This document shows positions 1 to 11,186 of a stretch of DNA of 64,000 nucleotides, one piece after another. Location: assembly GCA_020796225.1 (NCBI GenBank), contig CM036759.1, positions 2,130,782 through 2,194,781 of the forward strand. The letters are read 5' to 3'. Within the stretch, counting starts at the first letter, position 1; each line of letters starts with the position of its first letter. Origin of the DNA: Arion vulgaris. Taxonomy: Eukaryota; Mollusca; Gastropoda; Stylommatophora; Arionidae. A model generated the notes under the pieces. The model saw only the letters and a list, made by a program, of their open reading frames with translations, was not told where the DNA came from and did no database searches. The translations under genes were made by a program, and so were the position numbers.

Positions 1-98
1 CAAAGATAATTATGTTTTGGGCCTTTGAGTGAAAGACTTCCACAATGGCCTTCATATGGTACAAAGCTACTTTCAGAGAATGTATTTCAATTTCATAG

Positions 99-650
99 TT
101 GGAGAATATCCTCTGTATATCTCGGACAGAGAAGAGAACAAATAGATCTAAACAGAAAGAACTCAAAATCAAAGAAAAATGGCTGATGCTACAAATAAGA
201 AAGAGAAAATTGAGGTATTTTGGACATACAAAAAGACACGAAGGGCTGGAGAGGACCATCATGGAAGGAGGCATACCGGCAAAGAGAAGAGGAAGACCAC
301 AAAGAAGATTGATTCAGGATGTAACTAATGGTTTAAACCCAACAGCTGCAGAAGCAGAACATCTGGTCTATGAGAGAGAGCCCGCCTGCCCAGCGTGTTC
401 ATAGCGCGTTGGACGACGGGTGACAAGTCCTCTGTGAGTTTGGGTTCAATTCCGCAGACTGGCAGAAAAGCCACAGGTTCTCCAGATTTAAGGTGTTCGT
501 GGCACCGAACCGAAGGATTACGATGTCCATGGCACTGAGCCGAAGAGCTGAAAGCTAAAGTGCTTCTGGATCGGGAAAAAAAAATGAGAGAAATTCCGAA
601 GGACTGTTGGGGTGGCAAAGTTCTGCCCAGGACAAGCTATTTGATGATGA
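99..650 (+). mobile_element. LINE 3' end (RT C-terminal tail), split by a SINE
   Basis: The + strand translates to the typical C-terminal tail of an endonuclease-reverse-transcriptase LINE: RKLRYFGHTKRHEGLERT, then a GRPQRR basic stretch, then a Q-D-V-T segment. The frame is interrupted at 380-584 by a SINE. It resumes after the SINE with KFRRTVGVAKF and a stop. Diverged relatives of the same tail lie at 2290-2590, 14160-14470 and 16370-16590. This is a 5'-truncated dead copy. Confidence 0.75.
380..584 (+). mobile_element. tRNA-derived SINE, copy 1 (SINE-A)
   Basis: This is a roughly 200-bp unit starting GCCCGC. It has an A-box-like TAGCGCGTTGG near 402 and a B-box-like GGGTTCAATTCCG near 443, followed by an unrelated body and an A-rich end. 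It sits inside a LINE tail. ATGAGAGA occurs just upstream (370-377) and again at 584-591, which looks like a target-site duplication with a small GA slip. It is closely related to 1385-1583. Confidence 0.8.
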
Positions 651-654
651 GGTG

Positions 655-1050
655 GAGAATTAGTGATTAAAAAAGAACATCATCACAGTCTCCAGACAGG
701 TCCATAGGTGCTCTAATCTCTTTCCCAACACCATCATCAGCTCAATGTGACTTGATCACATCTGATCTATGTTGATCAATCAAATAACTTGTGTCCTTAA
801 CAAAGTGTTCATACCTGGCTGCTCTCAGTTTCACAGCCATCTCCTTCACACATATGTTCACAATCATATATTTCGACCCGTTTCTCTAATGACATTGATG
901 ATACATACACCATCCATTGCCTGTCCTTCCCTGACCAAATCTGTATCAGTCAAGAGATCTGCCCACACGCTTCCTTGTACACCCGCATAGACTGGTACAA
1001 AAATAAAAGTTAGTAGACATGCCATTCTCTCTCTTTTTCACGATCATTCT
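655..1050. other. No gene; one weak LINE-end remnant
   Basis: At about 685-735, a stretch resembling the 3' end of the RNase-H LINE seen at 15930-16330 (CCATAGGTGCTC, then a CCCAACA string) is recognisable on the - strand. The remainder is AT-rich and I see no supportable gene. Confidence 0.35.
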
Positions 1051-1054
1051 TTTA

Positions 1055-1300
1055 CAGCCGTTTTTTATCATTCTAAATATACACAGCCTAACACCAAGAA
1101 GCGGGTGTCGTTCACAATCTTCAGTACCATTTGGAGCTCTGGTGCTTATCCCTCGGTGATGTGTTCAATTTCAACCAGCGTTTACTGGGTTCACTCTCCG
1201 TCAGCCTTCGACTGTCCCAGCCAAACCTGCAAGACAGCAGGTTAGGTGTGCCATTCAGGATGTTTTCAAAGCGCCAAGCCATTCCTGTCTGGATTTGGAG
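1055..1300 (+). mobile_element. LINE-X 5' segment, fragment
   Basis: The stretch with TTTGGAGCTCTGGTGCTTAT, then CAGCGTTTACTGGG and CTCTCCGTCAGCCTT, is shared with 55690-55880 (+), 25430-25560 (-) and 5985-6100 (-). It is the start of a GC-richer element called LINE-X here. Only about 250 bases survive. Confidence 0.6.
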
Positions 1301-1384
1301 CATGATTCTTGTTAATTGACCATTTTATTTATGTGTAATATAAACTAAGACATTTTCAAGACAGCCATCTTTACTACAACCATC

Positions 1385-1583
1385 GCCCGCGTGCCCAGCA
1401 TGTTCGTAGCGCATTGGACTATGGGTGACAAGTCCCCTGTGAGTGCGGGTTCAACTCTGCGGACTGGCAGAAAAGCTACAGGTTCCCCAGATTTACGGTG
1501 TTCGTGGCCCGAACCGAAGGTTCGATGTCCATGACACCGGGCAAGAGCTTTCAGCTCAAGTGCTTCTGGATCCAAAAATAAAA
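1385..1583 (+). mobile_element. tRNA-derived SINE, copy 2 (SINE-A)
   Basis: The copy begins GCCCGCGTGCCC. It has an A-box-like TAGCGCATTGG and a B-box-like GGGTTCAACTC about 40 bases later, and it ends in CCAAAAATAAAA. It is bounded by a perfect 12-bp target-site duplication, ACTACAACCATC (1373-1384 and 1584-1595), so both ends of the element are defined. This is typical LINE-driven insertion of a Pol III-type short element. Confidence 0.9.
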
Positions 1584-1626
1584 ACTACAACCATCAACCA
1601 AGAAGACAACGCATTAGACATATACC

Positions 1627-1845
1627 ATCCAACAAACACATTTAGACATATACACATCCAACAAACACATTTAGACATATACACATCCAACAAACACATT
1701 TAGACATATACACATCCGACAAACACATTTAGACATATACACATCCGACAAACACATTTAGACATATACACATCAAACAAACACATTTAGACATATACAC
1801 ATCACGACAAACACATTTAGGTATATACACATTGACAAACACATA
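1627..1845. repeat. Minisatellite, 29-bp unit, about 7 copies
   Basis: The unit contains ACACATTTAGACATATACAC followed by ATCCAACAA. Copies are nearly identical at first (1629-1760) and decay toward 1840. Confidence 0.9.
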
Positions 1846-2029
1846 TGCAGCACACACATATCTGATATACACATACAACATTTAGCTTACAGGCTTCAGC
1901 CATTTCAATAAATGTCTCCAATGCAAGAGTCTCTGCTGCCTGGTAACCAATCTCTACAAGAAGAGCTGCCACAGAAGTTTTCAAAGCCCTGCGCCAAGGA
2001 CTTGATGCATGCCCACTAGTTGGTTCTGC

Positions 2030-2590
2030 AGTCATCTTTGATACTGTTCATGAAAACAAAAGATACACCATTTATCTTGACTGGCATCTCATTATGTCTC
2101 ATAATCAAACTGATTGAAATAGCTGGGTGCAATTGGGTTTATTCCTGGTTGATCAACCGACATCATAGCCCTTCCAACAGACCCATAAGTCTTTCCCAAG
2201 CAGATGTAAAGAGAACTCCTATTGAATTACTCATATACGTTGGATTGTTTTCTGCAGTGAGTAAATGGTCTTTTATTTTCAATAAAAGTCATCTGTAGAA
2301 TATGCTGATGATTGTGTGCAATTTTTCTCTTCTTAATGCCAGTCAAATAAGAATGCGCAAATGGAAGTATTTTGAGCATATAAAAAGACATGAAGGATTG
2401 GAAAAGACCTTTATTGAAGGAAGCATCCCGGCAAAGAGGAAGACCACAGCACAGATGGATTCAGGATGTAACTGATGATTTGAGCATGATGGCTGCAGAG
2501 GCAGGACATTTGGCCTATGAGATAAAGAAATTCCAAAGGACTGTTAAAGTGGCAACATTCTGATCAGGATAACCCATTGCTGATGATGAA
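2030..2590 (+). mobile_element. Internally deleted LINE reverse-transcriptase fragment
   Basis: The sequence starts with a likely RT segment (FDTVHENK, like the F-D-x-V-H box). A YADD-like EYADDCV at about 2297-2317 is joined directly to the C-terminal tail (RMRKWKYFEHIKRHEGLEKT in shifted frames, then R-G-R-P and K-F-Q-R-T-V). It belongs to the same family as 99-650. Multiple stops and the missing thumb region show it is dead. Confidence 0.6.
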
Positions 2591-2944
2591 ATGTTAAATA
2601 GACTTGACAACACCCTCCAAAGACTGGATATGTATCTAATACCTTCTCATATAACTTACACATCCTTGAACCTAAGATATGTTAAGTCCGGCTGCTATCT
2701 TCACCACCACCAGTTAAACAGCTCAAAGAACTGCCAGTGCTCACGATCAGTGGGAAAATAATAAACAACCTAAGATATGCAGATACAGACACAGTAAGCT
2801 AAGAATGAGCAAGAGCTACAAGAACTATTAGATGAACTAGATAAAACTAAGAAGGAATATAGATTAGACATTGACATCCAGACAAAAAAATGTTATGATA
2901 ATGAGAAAGGGCCAAAAAAGCCAAAAGTAATTCTTCTTCAAACA

Positions 2945-3170
2945 CTCCTATTGAACACTTGTTAACGACTCTGTGTGGTTTGTATGTGATCTGAGCCATA
3001 CATTGTGCCAGTTATGCACCTACAAGTAGGTCAGCACATCCAATTTCTGCAATGCTTTTTATTTACTAGTGTAGCTTCCATAGGTCCTACATCAGTCGCC
3101 TCTTACATGCCTTGTAGGTCGCAGTGGTACTATTTTTGCTTCCCTTGCGGACCCAGCACCACACAGGCGA
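2945..3170 (-). mobile_element. SINE-B copy
   Basis: Read on the - strand it runs from a GGGTCCGCAAGGGAAGC head through GCGACCTACAAGGCATG and GAGGCGACTGATGTAGGACC to the tail that contains the TATGGCTCAGATCACATAC segment. It is related to 37500-37700 (-), 42008-42256 (+), 54960-55310 (+) and 58765-58925 (-). Confidence 0.7.
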
Positions 3171-3479
3171 AAAATAATTGTAAAAATACACTAACATAGA
3201 GAACTACTGAAGTAAGTAAATAATTTCTTTTATCTTGGAGACATGATTATAAGATAACGACAGATGTTAAATATCAATTTTATATTCAATTGTGATAAAT
3301 TACATCCAAGCAAATTCCAAATAAACTCTAAGTATGATGATCAATGCAGCGACAGTGCACTACATTTACTCTTCTGATCTATAAAAGTATATTTTTGTGT
3401 GGTTAAAAAAAGGATAATGATTACAATGACTATGTCTAAAAGCATTTGAAAGACAGAATTAACACATTTGCGATCTGTA

Positions 3480-4179
3480 TTAACTCTATATGTCCAGTCG
3501 ACACTCCCAGCGTAGAAAACAGTTCTCTCATTATGCCAAAACACGCTGCAAACGGCTAATTTGAGTCCATGCACGTTTTGTTTTACTGTTCAGCTACTAT
3601 ACGTCCGACACTGTTTTGTTTACAGAATTCAACGGGCAGATAACTCCCATTTCATTCATATACTATACAGCATGGTAGAATTTAGTTTCAAATTTTTAGT
3701 AAATAGTTTTATTCAATATATTTTTCCTGTTGTGAAAAAAGTGAACTTTGGTGTGAAAAGTTTAGTTATAAGATGTTGTTTCGTCCTCCACGTCGATAAA
3801 GTGCCGAACAAGACATGGATTTGTTCCAAAGTTCAAATAAACACACAAAGTGTTTCATGTTTATGATTTCACCGACAATGATGGAGAATTCAGCAATGGC
3901 TAAGTATTGATTCAAGTTTGAAAGTCGTAGTAGTTACTCTGAAAATGAAATACAACAATAACTTACTAAATAAATACTGATTTACATATATAACTATTTA
4001 TTATCAGATTGTTCAGAATTTAATTCTGCATATTTTGATACCAACAGTATAATCTAGCTTACAAAGAACTTAAGTTATAGGCATATTTCCAAGATCATTC
4101 CATTTTTAAAAATTTTGCTAGACATGTGTTCTGGCAGAGCGTGATTACCCCCAAAATTTTCGTGGACATAAAGAGTTAA
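3480..4179. mobile_element. piggyBac-type short element (692 bp) between TTAA sites
   Basis: TTAA at 3480-3483 is followed by CTCTATATGTCC. GGACATAAAGAG precedes TTAA at 4176-4179. The 12-bp termini are inverted repeats with one mismatch, and both are flanked by TTAA, the target site typical of piggyBac elements. The interior has no transposase-length ORF, so this would be a non-autonomous copy. Its length nearly equals that of the element at 32020-32716, but the terminal sequences differ. The alternative is a chance TTAA pair, unlikely given the 12-bp inverted match. Confidence 0.65.
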
Positions 4180-4280
4180 TACAGAATTTTGAGAATATGC
4201 TGCTGGTGTACACTACTCAGACTCACAGACTGTATTGCATGGAAATAAAAACAGACAAATAATTAAGCTTTTTAACGTCC

Positions 4281-4525
4281 AGTGGTTACGGGCCCAAATT
4301 TTGGGATGCAAAGAATAGAACCACTGTTACCTGCCACGCATGTCGTGAGGCGACTAAGGAGGTTTGGCTGAAATCGGATGCACATGTCCTAAGCGTGTAG
4401 AAATATATGCGTTTAGGGGCCTACCAAACCAATGTGCAACGTATACACGTTCTTGGCAAAGATCAAACATATCACAAAGAGTGATTAAAATTGGTCGTAA
4501 AACGACGCGAAGAAGAAGGGTCACC
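4281..4525 (+). mobile_element. SINE-H copy
   Basis: The head reads GTGGTTACGGGCCCAAATTT, then AAAGAATAGAACCACTGTTA, CCTGCCACGCATGTCGTGAG and GCGACTAAGGAGGTTTGGC. The tail ends ATTGGTCGTAAAACGACGCG followed by AAGAAGAAG. A second partial tail copy follows at 4526-4595. The same tail terminates the LINE at 4590-5456. Confidence 0.8.
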
Positions 4526-4589
4526 AAACCAATGTGCAAGCGTATACCGTTCTTCACAAATATCAAACATATCACAAAGCGTGACTAAG

Positions 4590-5456
4590 ATTGGTTCTCA
4601 GTTTACTTGATGAAGAATACCCACATGACCTCTGGGTCCGGGTATACGCGGATGGGTCAGCAGAAAATGCAGTGAAGAATGGAGGAGCAGGAGTGTACAT
4701 AGAATACCCAAACAACGTTAGAGATGCAATTAAAGTACCAACGGGAAATTCTGTCACAACTATGATGCAGAAATTCAGGCAATCAAGGTGGCAACTGAAA
4801 AACTGTTGAATACCAGACCCGATCCTCAACCTGTTGTATTTTTGACTGATGCAAAATCAGCACTCCAAGCACTTCAGTCCAGAAAATTGCCAGGTCTACA
4901 GACCCTACTGTCTAAATTGTCCAAGCATCGCAGGTTCGTCGTGCAGTGGATACCCTCTCACTGTGGAATACCAGGAAATGAAACAGCAGACCGATTGCCA
5001 AGGAAGGTGCTGCAGGAGAACAACCGGATGTGCCAGTTACCTACCACCAAAAGAAAAGGATGATTAAATCAATGAGAAAGCCACAAATACCAACACAAGA
5101 CGATAATATGAGCAGATTGGAACAAGTTATTCTGTGCCTTAGAACAGGACACAATCGGCTCCGCAGCCACATGTATACAAAATTCAAGATTGGCAATTCA
5201 GCCATGTGTACATGTGGACAGGCAAACCAGACTGCAGAGCACATACTTCAAGACTGCCCCGAATATGATACACTGAGGCAAACTCACTGGCCTAATGAAA
5301 CAACACTCGACATAAAACTACACGGACCTCTGTGTGAGCTACAAAAGACAGTGAAGTTCATACAAGAGACAACATTGAATATATAGACATATTTCAAGCG
5401 AACGAAAGGAAGGACTAAGATTGGTCGTAAAGAACGAACGCAAAGAAGAAGAAGCT
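4590..5456 (+). mobile_element. Jockey/I-like LINE 3' half: RNase H plus Cys-His motif
   Basis: The translation in three frames gives an RNase H domain: YADGSAENAVKNGGAG, then VVFLTDAKSALQAL, then [17 protein letters not shown]. This is followed by a terminal CTCGQANQTAEHILQDCP, the C-x-C-x(n)-H-x(4)-C signature found downstream of RNase H in such LINEs. The reading ends at 5386 with a stop. Frameshifts near 4790 and 5040 break the protein. The 3' UTR ends ATTGGTCGTAAAG, then GAAGAAGAAG, matching the SINE-H tail. Sister fragments lie at 21090-21515, 49540-50105 and 45590-46930. Confidence 0.85.
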
Positions 5457-5736
5457 TTTTTAAAAAAACTAGAAGTAAAAGATAAATTATTAAAGTACTA
5501 TACTAGTATAGTATACCTAATACTTAATACAGACACTGACAGACTAATACTCAGTTTGAGTTACTCAGTATGTACTAAATTAAGTAAATCAATATTTTTG
5601 CGTAATACAGGAAATAAAAATCACAACAAATATTGTAACACATATGATAATTCATTACACAACAGCCATAATCATAATAAAGATGAAATTTCATAGACAT
5701 GATACTTGATTTCATTGAAATGAATGATTGAGAATG

Positions 5737-5925
5737 ACTGAATATTGAATCTGTCAATCCCCCGAGTCGTATCCGGGGTCCAAATTGGGGTGTAAAGAAT
5801 AGAACCACTGAATATTGAATCTGTCAATCGCCCTAGTTGTATCCGGGGTCCAGATTGGGGTGTAAAGAATAGAACCACTGTTACCTGCCACACATTTAGC
5901 AAGATGCAACTAAGAAGGTTGGGGG
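5737..5925 (+). mobile_element. SINE-H head, 70-bp tandem duplication
   Basis: A block containing GAATATTGAATCTGTCAATC and the SINE-H head (TATCCGGGGTCCAAATTGGG, then AAAGAATAGAACCACTG) occurs twice with a period of 70 bp (5737-5806 and 5807-5876). Only the second copy continues into the rest of the head. The tail is missing. Confidence 0.7.
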
Positions 5926-5984
5926 TGGGGCTAGCTACACCACACCGTAAAAAACTTTAAACACTAGATGGCTACAGAATGGAG

Positions 5985-6100
5985 AGCGAACTGAATAAAC
6001 TGTAAACGCTGGCTGAAAAAACCGGACACATTGCCGAAGGCTAAGCACCAGGTCCAGAGCTCCAAATGGTGCTGAAGATGTGACATAAAACACACCAATG
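5985..6100 (-). mobile_element. LINE-X 5' segment, fragment
   Basis: The reverse complement carries the LINE-X start (TTTGGAGCTCTGGACCTGGT, then CCTTCGGCAATGTGTCCGG). It is a short remnant. Confidence 0.55.
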
Positions 6101-6109
6101 TTAAGGCTG

Positions 6110-7020
6110 CATGAATCAGATTTCCACATGAATAAAATTTATGGGGAGATATGGTACATCGGTCTGGGCTGTGCACTGATTCAGTGATTGCGAGAGATAA
6201 AGAATCTGTCAATTATTGATAACATCACAATTCATGGTAGGAAGATTATTATTGATTATATATTGCAGTGTAAGTGTAACGCCGCTGAACGAGCTGGGGG
6301 AAGACTTGAGAATAAGTGGGATGAAAACAACAAGAAATTGACAAATTACAACCAGGGCAACATAATATCATATTACATAACGGAACGTAACAAGCGGTAA
6401 GAAGATGTTGGAGGTCCCGAGTGACTTCGTAAACGGAGTCTAAGGAGTTAGCAACAACTGACAACTTGAACAAGTCCAAGACAAGAGAGTAGCAGTAGAG
6501 AGAATCAGAATGAGGTGAGCGGAGTGAGCCGAGATATTAATAATTCAATTATCATAGTTAAGTAGATACTTAAGAAATAAAATACTTTATTAATAAACTT
6601 TAAAAAAGAATACCTGGGCCTGGGGGCTGATGATGATTACAAACAAATGTCAAATGACAGTTACTACTAACTTACTTACTATATGTCTATATACTATTAA
6701 CTATATAGTTATAATAATGTATTTCCGTCATGCACTCATTGCAAACAAAAAACAATATGAATTTGAAACTGGTAGCAACTTTACATACTTAATTTTAACA
6801 GAACTGAATTGTGTTTATTATTTGTGTGTATCCAACACTTAACAGCCTAAACAAAATTACGTATTTTATTCCATGTATGAAGTGTGAAGGTTTTGTATAA
6901 AACTAAACAGGATATGCCAGATAAACATTAAGTTGTTGGCGAACAAGTCTAGATGGCACCTGACGAGTTAAGTAAATTGAATAGAACTGTTCATTTTCTG
7001 ACTATCTACCAGAATTTTCA
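6110..7020. other. No gene recognised
   Basis: This is AT-rich unique-looking DNA. I found no conserved protein segment, RNA gene or strong repeat in it. Confidence 0.5.
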
Positions 7021-7066
7021 TATTGTCTGATCGCCAGTGGTCACCAATTTGGGCTATAAATGATTA
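7020..7066 (+). mobile_element. SINE-H head remnant
   Basis: CAGTGGTCACCAATTTGGGC and the following bases match the first part of the SINE-H head with several changes. It stops at a small ATT-rich run. Confidence 0.4.
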
Positions 7067-7529
7067 TTATTATCTAAACCGCGATCCGACAGGGCAGTCA
7101 GGTACTGACACGTATTGCAGGACAACAAATCAGACTTGTAGTATGTTGTAGATTAACAACAAAAATATATCCATACTCGGTCTATGGCTATCCTTCGCAA
7201 GATGTCTGAAGTATAACCCTAGCAGTGCATATCACCACAACCCAGCCACCCCCCAACTGTGTACTATTCTTCGCCAAGTGGTCTTTGGTCTGCCTATCTT
7301 TCGTCTTCCTTCCACAATATGGCAGTTCTTGTGATGGTTTCTGGATCAATTCCGAGTATGTGGTTTATACAAATTCAGCGGCTGCCCTTTATCACTGTGT
7401 GTATTTCGTCCTGGTTGCTGATAATACGCTTGTTTGTTATACATTATAATATGGAGAGCAGCAATAGTTTAGTGTTAGTGCACTTATTTCACAATCGCCT
7501 CGTCCCAACATCAAATTAAGTTATATCTG

Positions 7530-8170
7530 GACTATCATCATAGCACTCCAGACATGTCCATAGCTGCTCCGTCTCAACGAATCTAGCAACACCGCACGCC
7601 AGTTCGATGTTGATTAATTAATCTTTTTGCAAATTTGGTATGTCGTTCTTTTAGGGATGTATCAATATCGACACCCATCTCTTTCACTCTGGTCAGCGAC
7701 TGAGATTCACAATCTGAAAGTATTCTGTTCGGAAAGACTCTTTCAATGCGTTAGGAATGTCAATTAGGTACATTGCAGTTCCTTCTGATATCATAGCCAA
7801 TCTATCAGCTCGTTCATTAACCCTGACTCCTACGTGCCCAGTGATGAAGATGATTTCTCTGACCCCTGTCTGTACCAGTACCTCCACCCAGTTTTGTCTC
7901 ACCATTCCTGTTTCGACTTTATGAACCATACTCATGGAGTCACAGAGTATGAAAACACAAGAAGTGTTATGGGATGCCAATCACTTCACTGCCTCTGTAA
8001 CCATCAGTACCTCCTTATCAAACTACTTATGGTTGTTGCATAGGCCCCACTGTCCTATCTTATTATTTTTACTTCTTCGCGTGCCGAAAATCCCACTCAC
8101 ATCGTTCTTGGCGACTGACAGAACCATGGGTATAAATACCTACGTCTGTTTCCTTGATGCTGTCATTCAA
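7530..8170 (-). mobile_element. LINE 3' half with RNase H (GHxGV-NERADRLA type)
   Basis: On the - strand, VFILCDSMSMVHKVETGM is followed by FITGHVGVRVNERADRLA, the last two blocks of a LINE-encoded RNase H with the usual spacing. The conserved D of the D-S-M block and the H of GHxGV are present. The C-terminal region follows toward 7540, where the 3' end is close to that of the 15930-16330 and 55310-55640 copies. No intact RT remains. Confidence 0.75.
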
Positions 8171-8199
8171 TAGAGCATCAACATCCGTGTTAATTCTTT

Positions 8200-9215
8200 C
8201 TCTGCTTTTTAAACGCGGATTGGGGCATAGGCCTCAACCAACTCATGCCAAGTCTTCCTATCTCTAGCTATCTCCTGCAGCTTCCCCCAGCTCTTCTTTA
8301 TATTGTTGATCTCTGCCTCCAAATCTCGTCTCCATGTATTTCTCGGCCTCCTTCTTTCGATGTCCCTGCGGATTCCAGGAAAGGACCCTTCTTGTTATAT
8401 TCCCGTCAGGTTTTTGCAAAGTGTGTCCTATCTAGCGCCAGCGTCTTTTTTTAACCTCTTGGTTCACTGGAATATGTCTTGTTCTCTCGGTAAGTTCCTC
8501 ATTTGTGACCCTATCATACCACCTCAGTCCATCTATTCTTCGCAGACACCACTTGATAAATGTTTGCAATTTGTGCGTTATTATTTTAGTAGTTCTCTGT
8601 ATTTCTGACCCATACATCAGAACTGCTTTAACATTGGAGTTAAATATTCGGATTTTTGTTCTAGATTTGATTTCTTTAGACTTTCATATGTTTCTCGGCG
8701 AGATAAAAGCTCTTCTTGTCTTCTGTATTCTTATTTTGACATCTCTATCTGTTCCACCCTCTTTGTCTACGTTGCTGCACAAATATGTGTATGATTCTAC
8801 TTCTTGAAGTGGATTTTACCGGAAATCGGATTGTTGTTTGTTTGGTTAATTCTCATTATCTTTCCCTTATGAATGTTTAGCCCTAGTTGCTGGGACTTTT
8901 GATCAAGTGTTATGTTATGCGATCGACGTCATGTCATATTGGGCATTCCCATTCGCACTCTGTCCTCTGCTGCAGCAGCCATCCCAAAGTCCATATGCTC
9001 ATCGTTTTGATCAAGTGTGTTTAGCTTATCCTGCATCTGATTGCGTGTATGGGACAGAAGGGCTATGTCATCAGCGAACCATGTTGATTATTGATGAATT
9101 ATTTTGTTCAATGTTTCGTAATGGATGTAATAACTGTGAAAGCAGTCTGAAATTGAGGTGGCAGAACAATCCATTCCTCTCCTGGTTCAATTCCGAAAAA
9201 TCAAATTAAACAAAG
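8200..9215 (-). mobile_element. RTE-like LINE reverse-transcriptase fragment
   Basis: On the - strand, WFADDIALLSHTRNQMQDKL (about 9020-9085) is the catalytic F-A-D-D box of a reverse transcriptase. Toward 8432 it continues to MYGSEIQRTTKIITHKLQTF, then KCLRRIDGLRWYDRVTNEEL and a KKRRWRWIGHTL-like tail. Stops and frameshifts are frequent. It has the same orientation and related sequence as the fragment at 9730-10330. Confidence 0.85.
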
Positions 9216-9333
9216 GGAGTGAGACCGTCATATGTGTTCAAAATTCGCCACTTTACTCAACCTTAGGGATAAATGGCACGATATACTTCTTCTTCTTGCA
9301 GAATGTCGATCTCATCACAATCCACTTGCAAAA

Positions 9334-9577
9334 CTCTCCCATCTATAGTCAGCTCCGCCGTATCCTTAATCGCCCTATTTAAGGTTTCGTTAATGTCCTG
9401 TTGTCATCGTCGTTCCCCACCTCGACTTCCACGCACCATACCATCCATTATTGATCTCTCCCATCTATAGTCAGCTCCGCCGTATCCTTAATCGCCCTAT
9501 TTAAGGTTTCGTTAATGTCCTGTTGTCATCGTCGTTCCCCACCTCGACTTCCACGCACCATATCATCCATTATTGAT
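9334..9577. repeat. 122-bp tandem duplication inside an RTE remnant
   Basis: A block starting CTCTCCCATCTATAGTCAGC at 9334 recurs at 9456 almost identically (one visible difference in ACCATAC/TCATCC). Confidence 0.9.
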
Positions 9578-9729
9578 CTCTCCCAAACACTGTGACGTTC
9601 AACGTGATCCAAATATTTTAAGAGACGATATTGTTTATGAGGCAATATTCAGGTCTATAGGATGTTTATATTTTTCTTCTTCGTTATCCAGTTAATTCGT
9701 AGAATTTGTCTGAAGATTCATCAACAATT

Positions 9730-10330
9730 TGTTATATACTTTTATAGAAATGATAGCGACTATTAGAGCTCTCTCTCTCTCTCTCTTTCTCTCCTATGCC
9801 TTTTAAATCCTGATTGAGAGAAAGGTGCCAACCAACTCCTTGCAGCTCTTCCGATCCATAGCAATTTTCCCGATCCCTCCAGCTCTTCCGTACAATGTAC
9901 ATCATCAACCTCTGCCTCCAAATCTTCTCTCCATGCATCTCTAAGCTTTCCACTCCATCGCTCTCGTGGTAGGCTCCAGGAAATGGCACATCTTGCCATA
10001 TTCTCCTCGGATTTTCACAAGGTGCATCCCAACCGACGTCATTTCCTCATTCTATTGGATCACTGTGCTGGGATATGTCCAACCATCTTCACAAGCTTCT
10101 CATCGGCGACTCCACCACCACATACGATCTCAGTCCCTTCACTTTAAAAAATAACCTTAATACATTAGTTGATGAAGGTGCGCAGTCCATGAGTGATTGT
10201 TTTAGTAGTTTTCCATGTCTCTGACCCACACAGCAGAACTCCCCTAACATATTAATCAAATACTCTAACCAACCTTGGTCCTAGACCCGACCTCTCTTGA
10301 CTACCTCTGTTTCTTCAAGTGGAGAACTCT
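9730..10330 (-). mobile_element. RTE-like LINE C-terminal fragment
   Basis: The - strand gives VLLCGSETWKTTKTITHGLR (about 10190-10260) and WREDLEAEVDDVHCTEEL (about 9880-9935), the tail typical of RTE-like reverse transcriptases. A CT run (9768-9792) sits at its 3' side. It is frameshifted throughout. Confidence 0.75.
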
Positions 10331-10334
10331 TTGC

Positions 10335-11186
10335 TTTATGAAAACCACACTTCATATCTTTATCCGGGTGTTTTGTAAATATGGCAGCGTCCATAGATTA
10401 AGTTTGTTTACGTGGATCTTTCGGTGACTGTAATTAATGTAATTGCTTTTGGTCACATTTCTCCACATGATATTGTATTTCGTGTATTGTCATTAATTAA
10501 CATAACTATTATAAGTATTCTTTAAGAGAAAATAGGCTATGAATGGTTTTTAATTTGTGTAGGCTTTGGAAATAGACTACTCACGGCGACCTATTTGTAT
10601 TAAAATACCGATCTTTAAGGAACCTCCAAGACATTCTTCGCGCGTTGAATGTTGGGTAATAAAAAAGTTCATAACTTGTATCCATTTTGAATTTCTAGTG
10701 AATCGGTGAAACTGGTGTGAAATAAATCAGGTTAGTATACTTGTATGTCAATTTTTCCATAAAATATGAAATTTATTATAAACTTTAAAGTATTCCATAT
10801 TACCAAACAATTTTATAAACATTTCGTAAGGGAAAGCTACCTATAACGAGACAATTACGAAGGGTCACCGCAATAATTTTGTACACCGCTACTTTTGCAC
10901 AGTTACAGCTCCAAAACTTCATATTTTCATACGATTAAAATATATTACGTCACTGAATCATACATTTTCAAAATGATGAATGATTCCTCTCTCTCTTGTT
11001 CAATTTTAGTGTGTGCACATTATCTTGAAGCTACAAACTTTTGATCGCTAGATTGACGACCCCCTTTTGTTTCGATGTCACTTTGACCGACTACTACGTC
11101 ATGTTCACTCCGACTCTTGTAAACAACAGTGTTGTTATTTACAGAGCGATAAACGCTAATTCTAAGCATAATTACAAAACTCTGTT
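10335..11186. other. No gene recognised
   Basis: This is AT-rich DNA upstream of the 276-codon ORF. It may hold the missing 5' part, introns or promoter of that gene, but I could not trace further homologous coding sequence. Confidence 0.4.

Noticed and set aside
1385..1583. tRNA gene
   Set aside because: A and B boxes are present, but the cloverleaf is incomplete and the element continues into a SINE body with target-site duplications. The same applies to 28209-28541.
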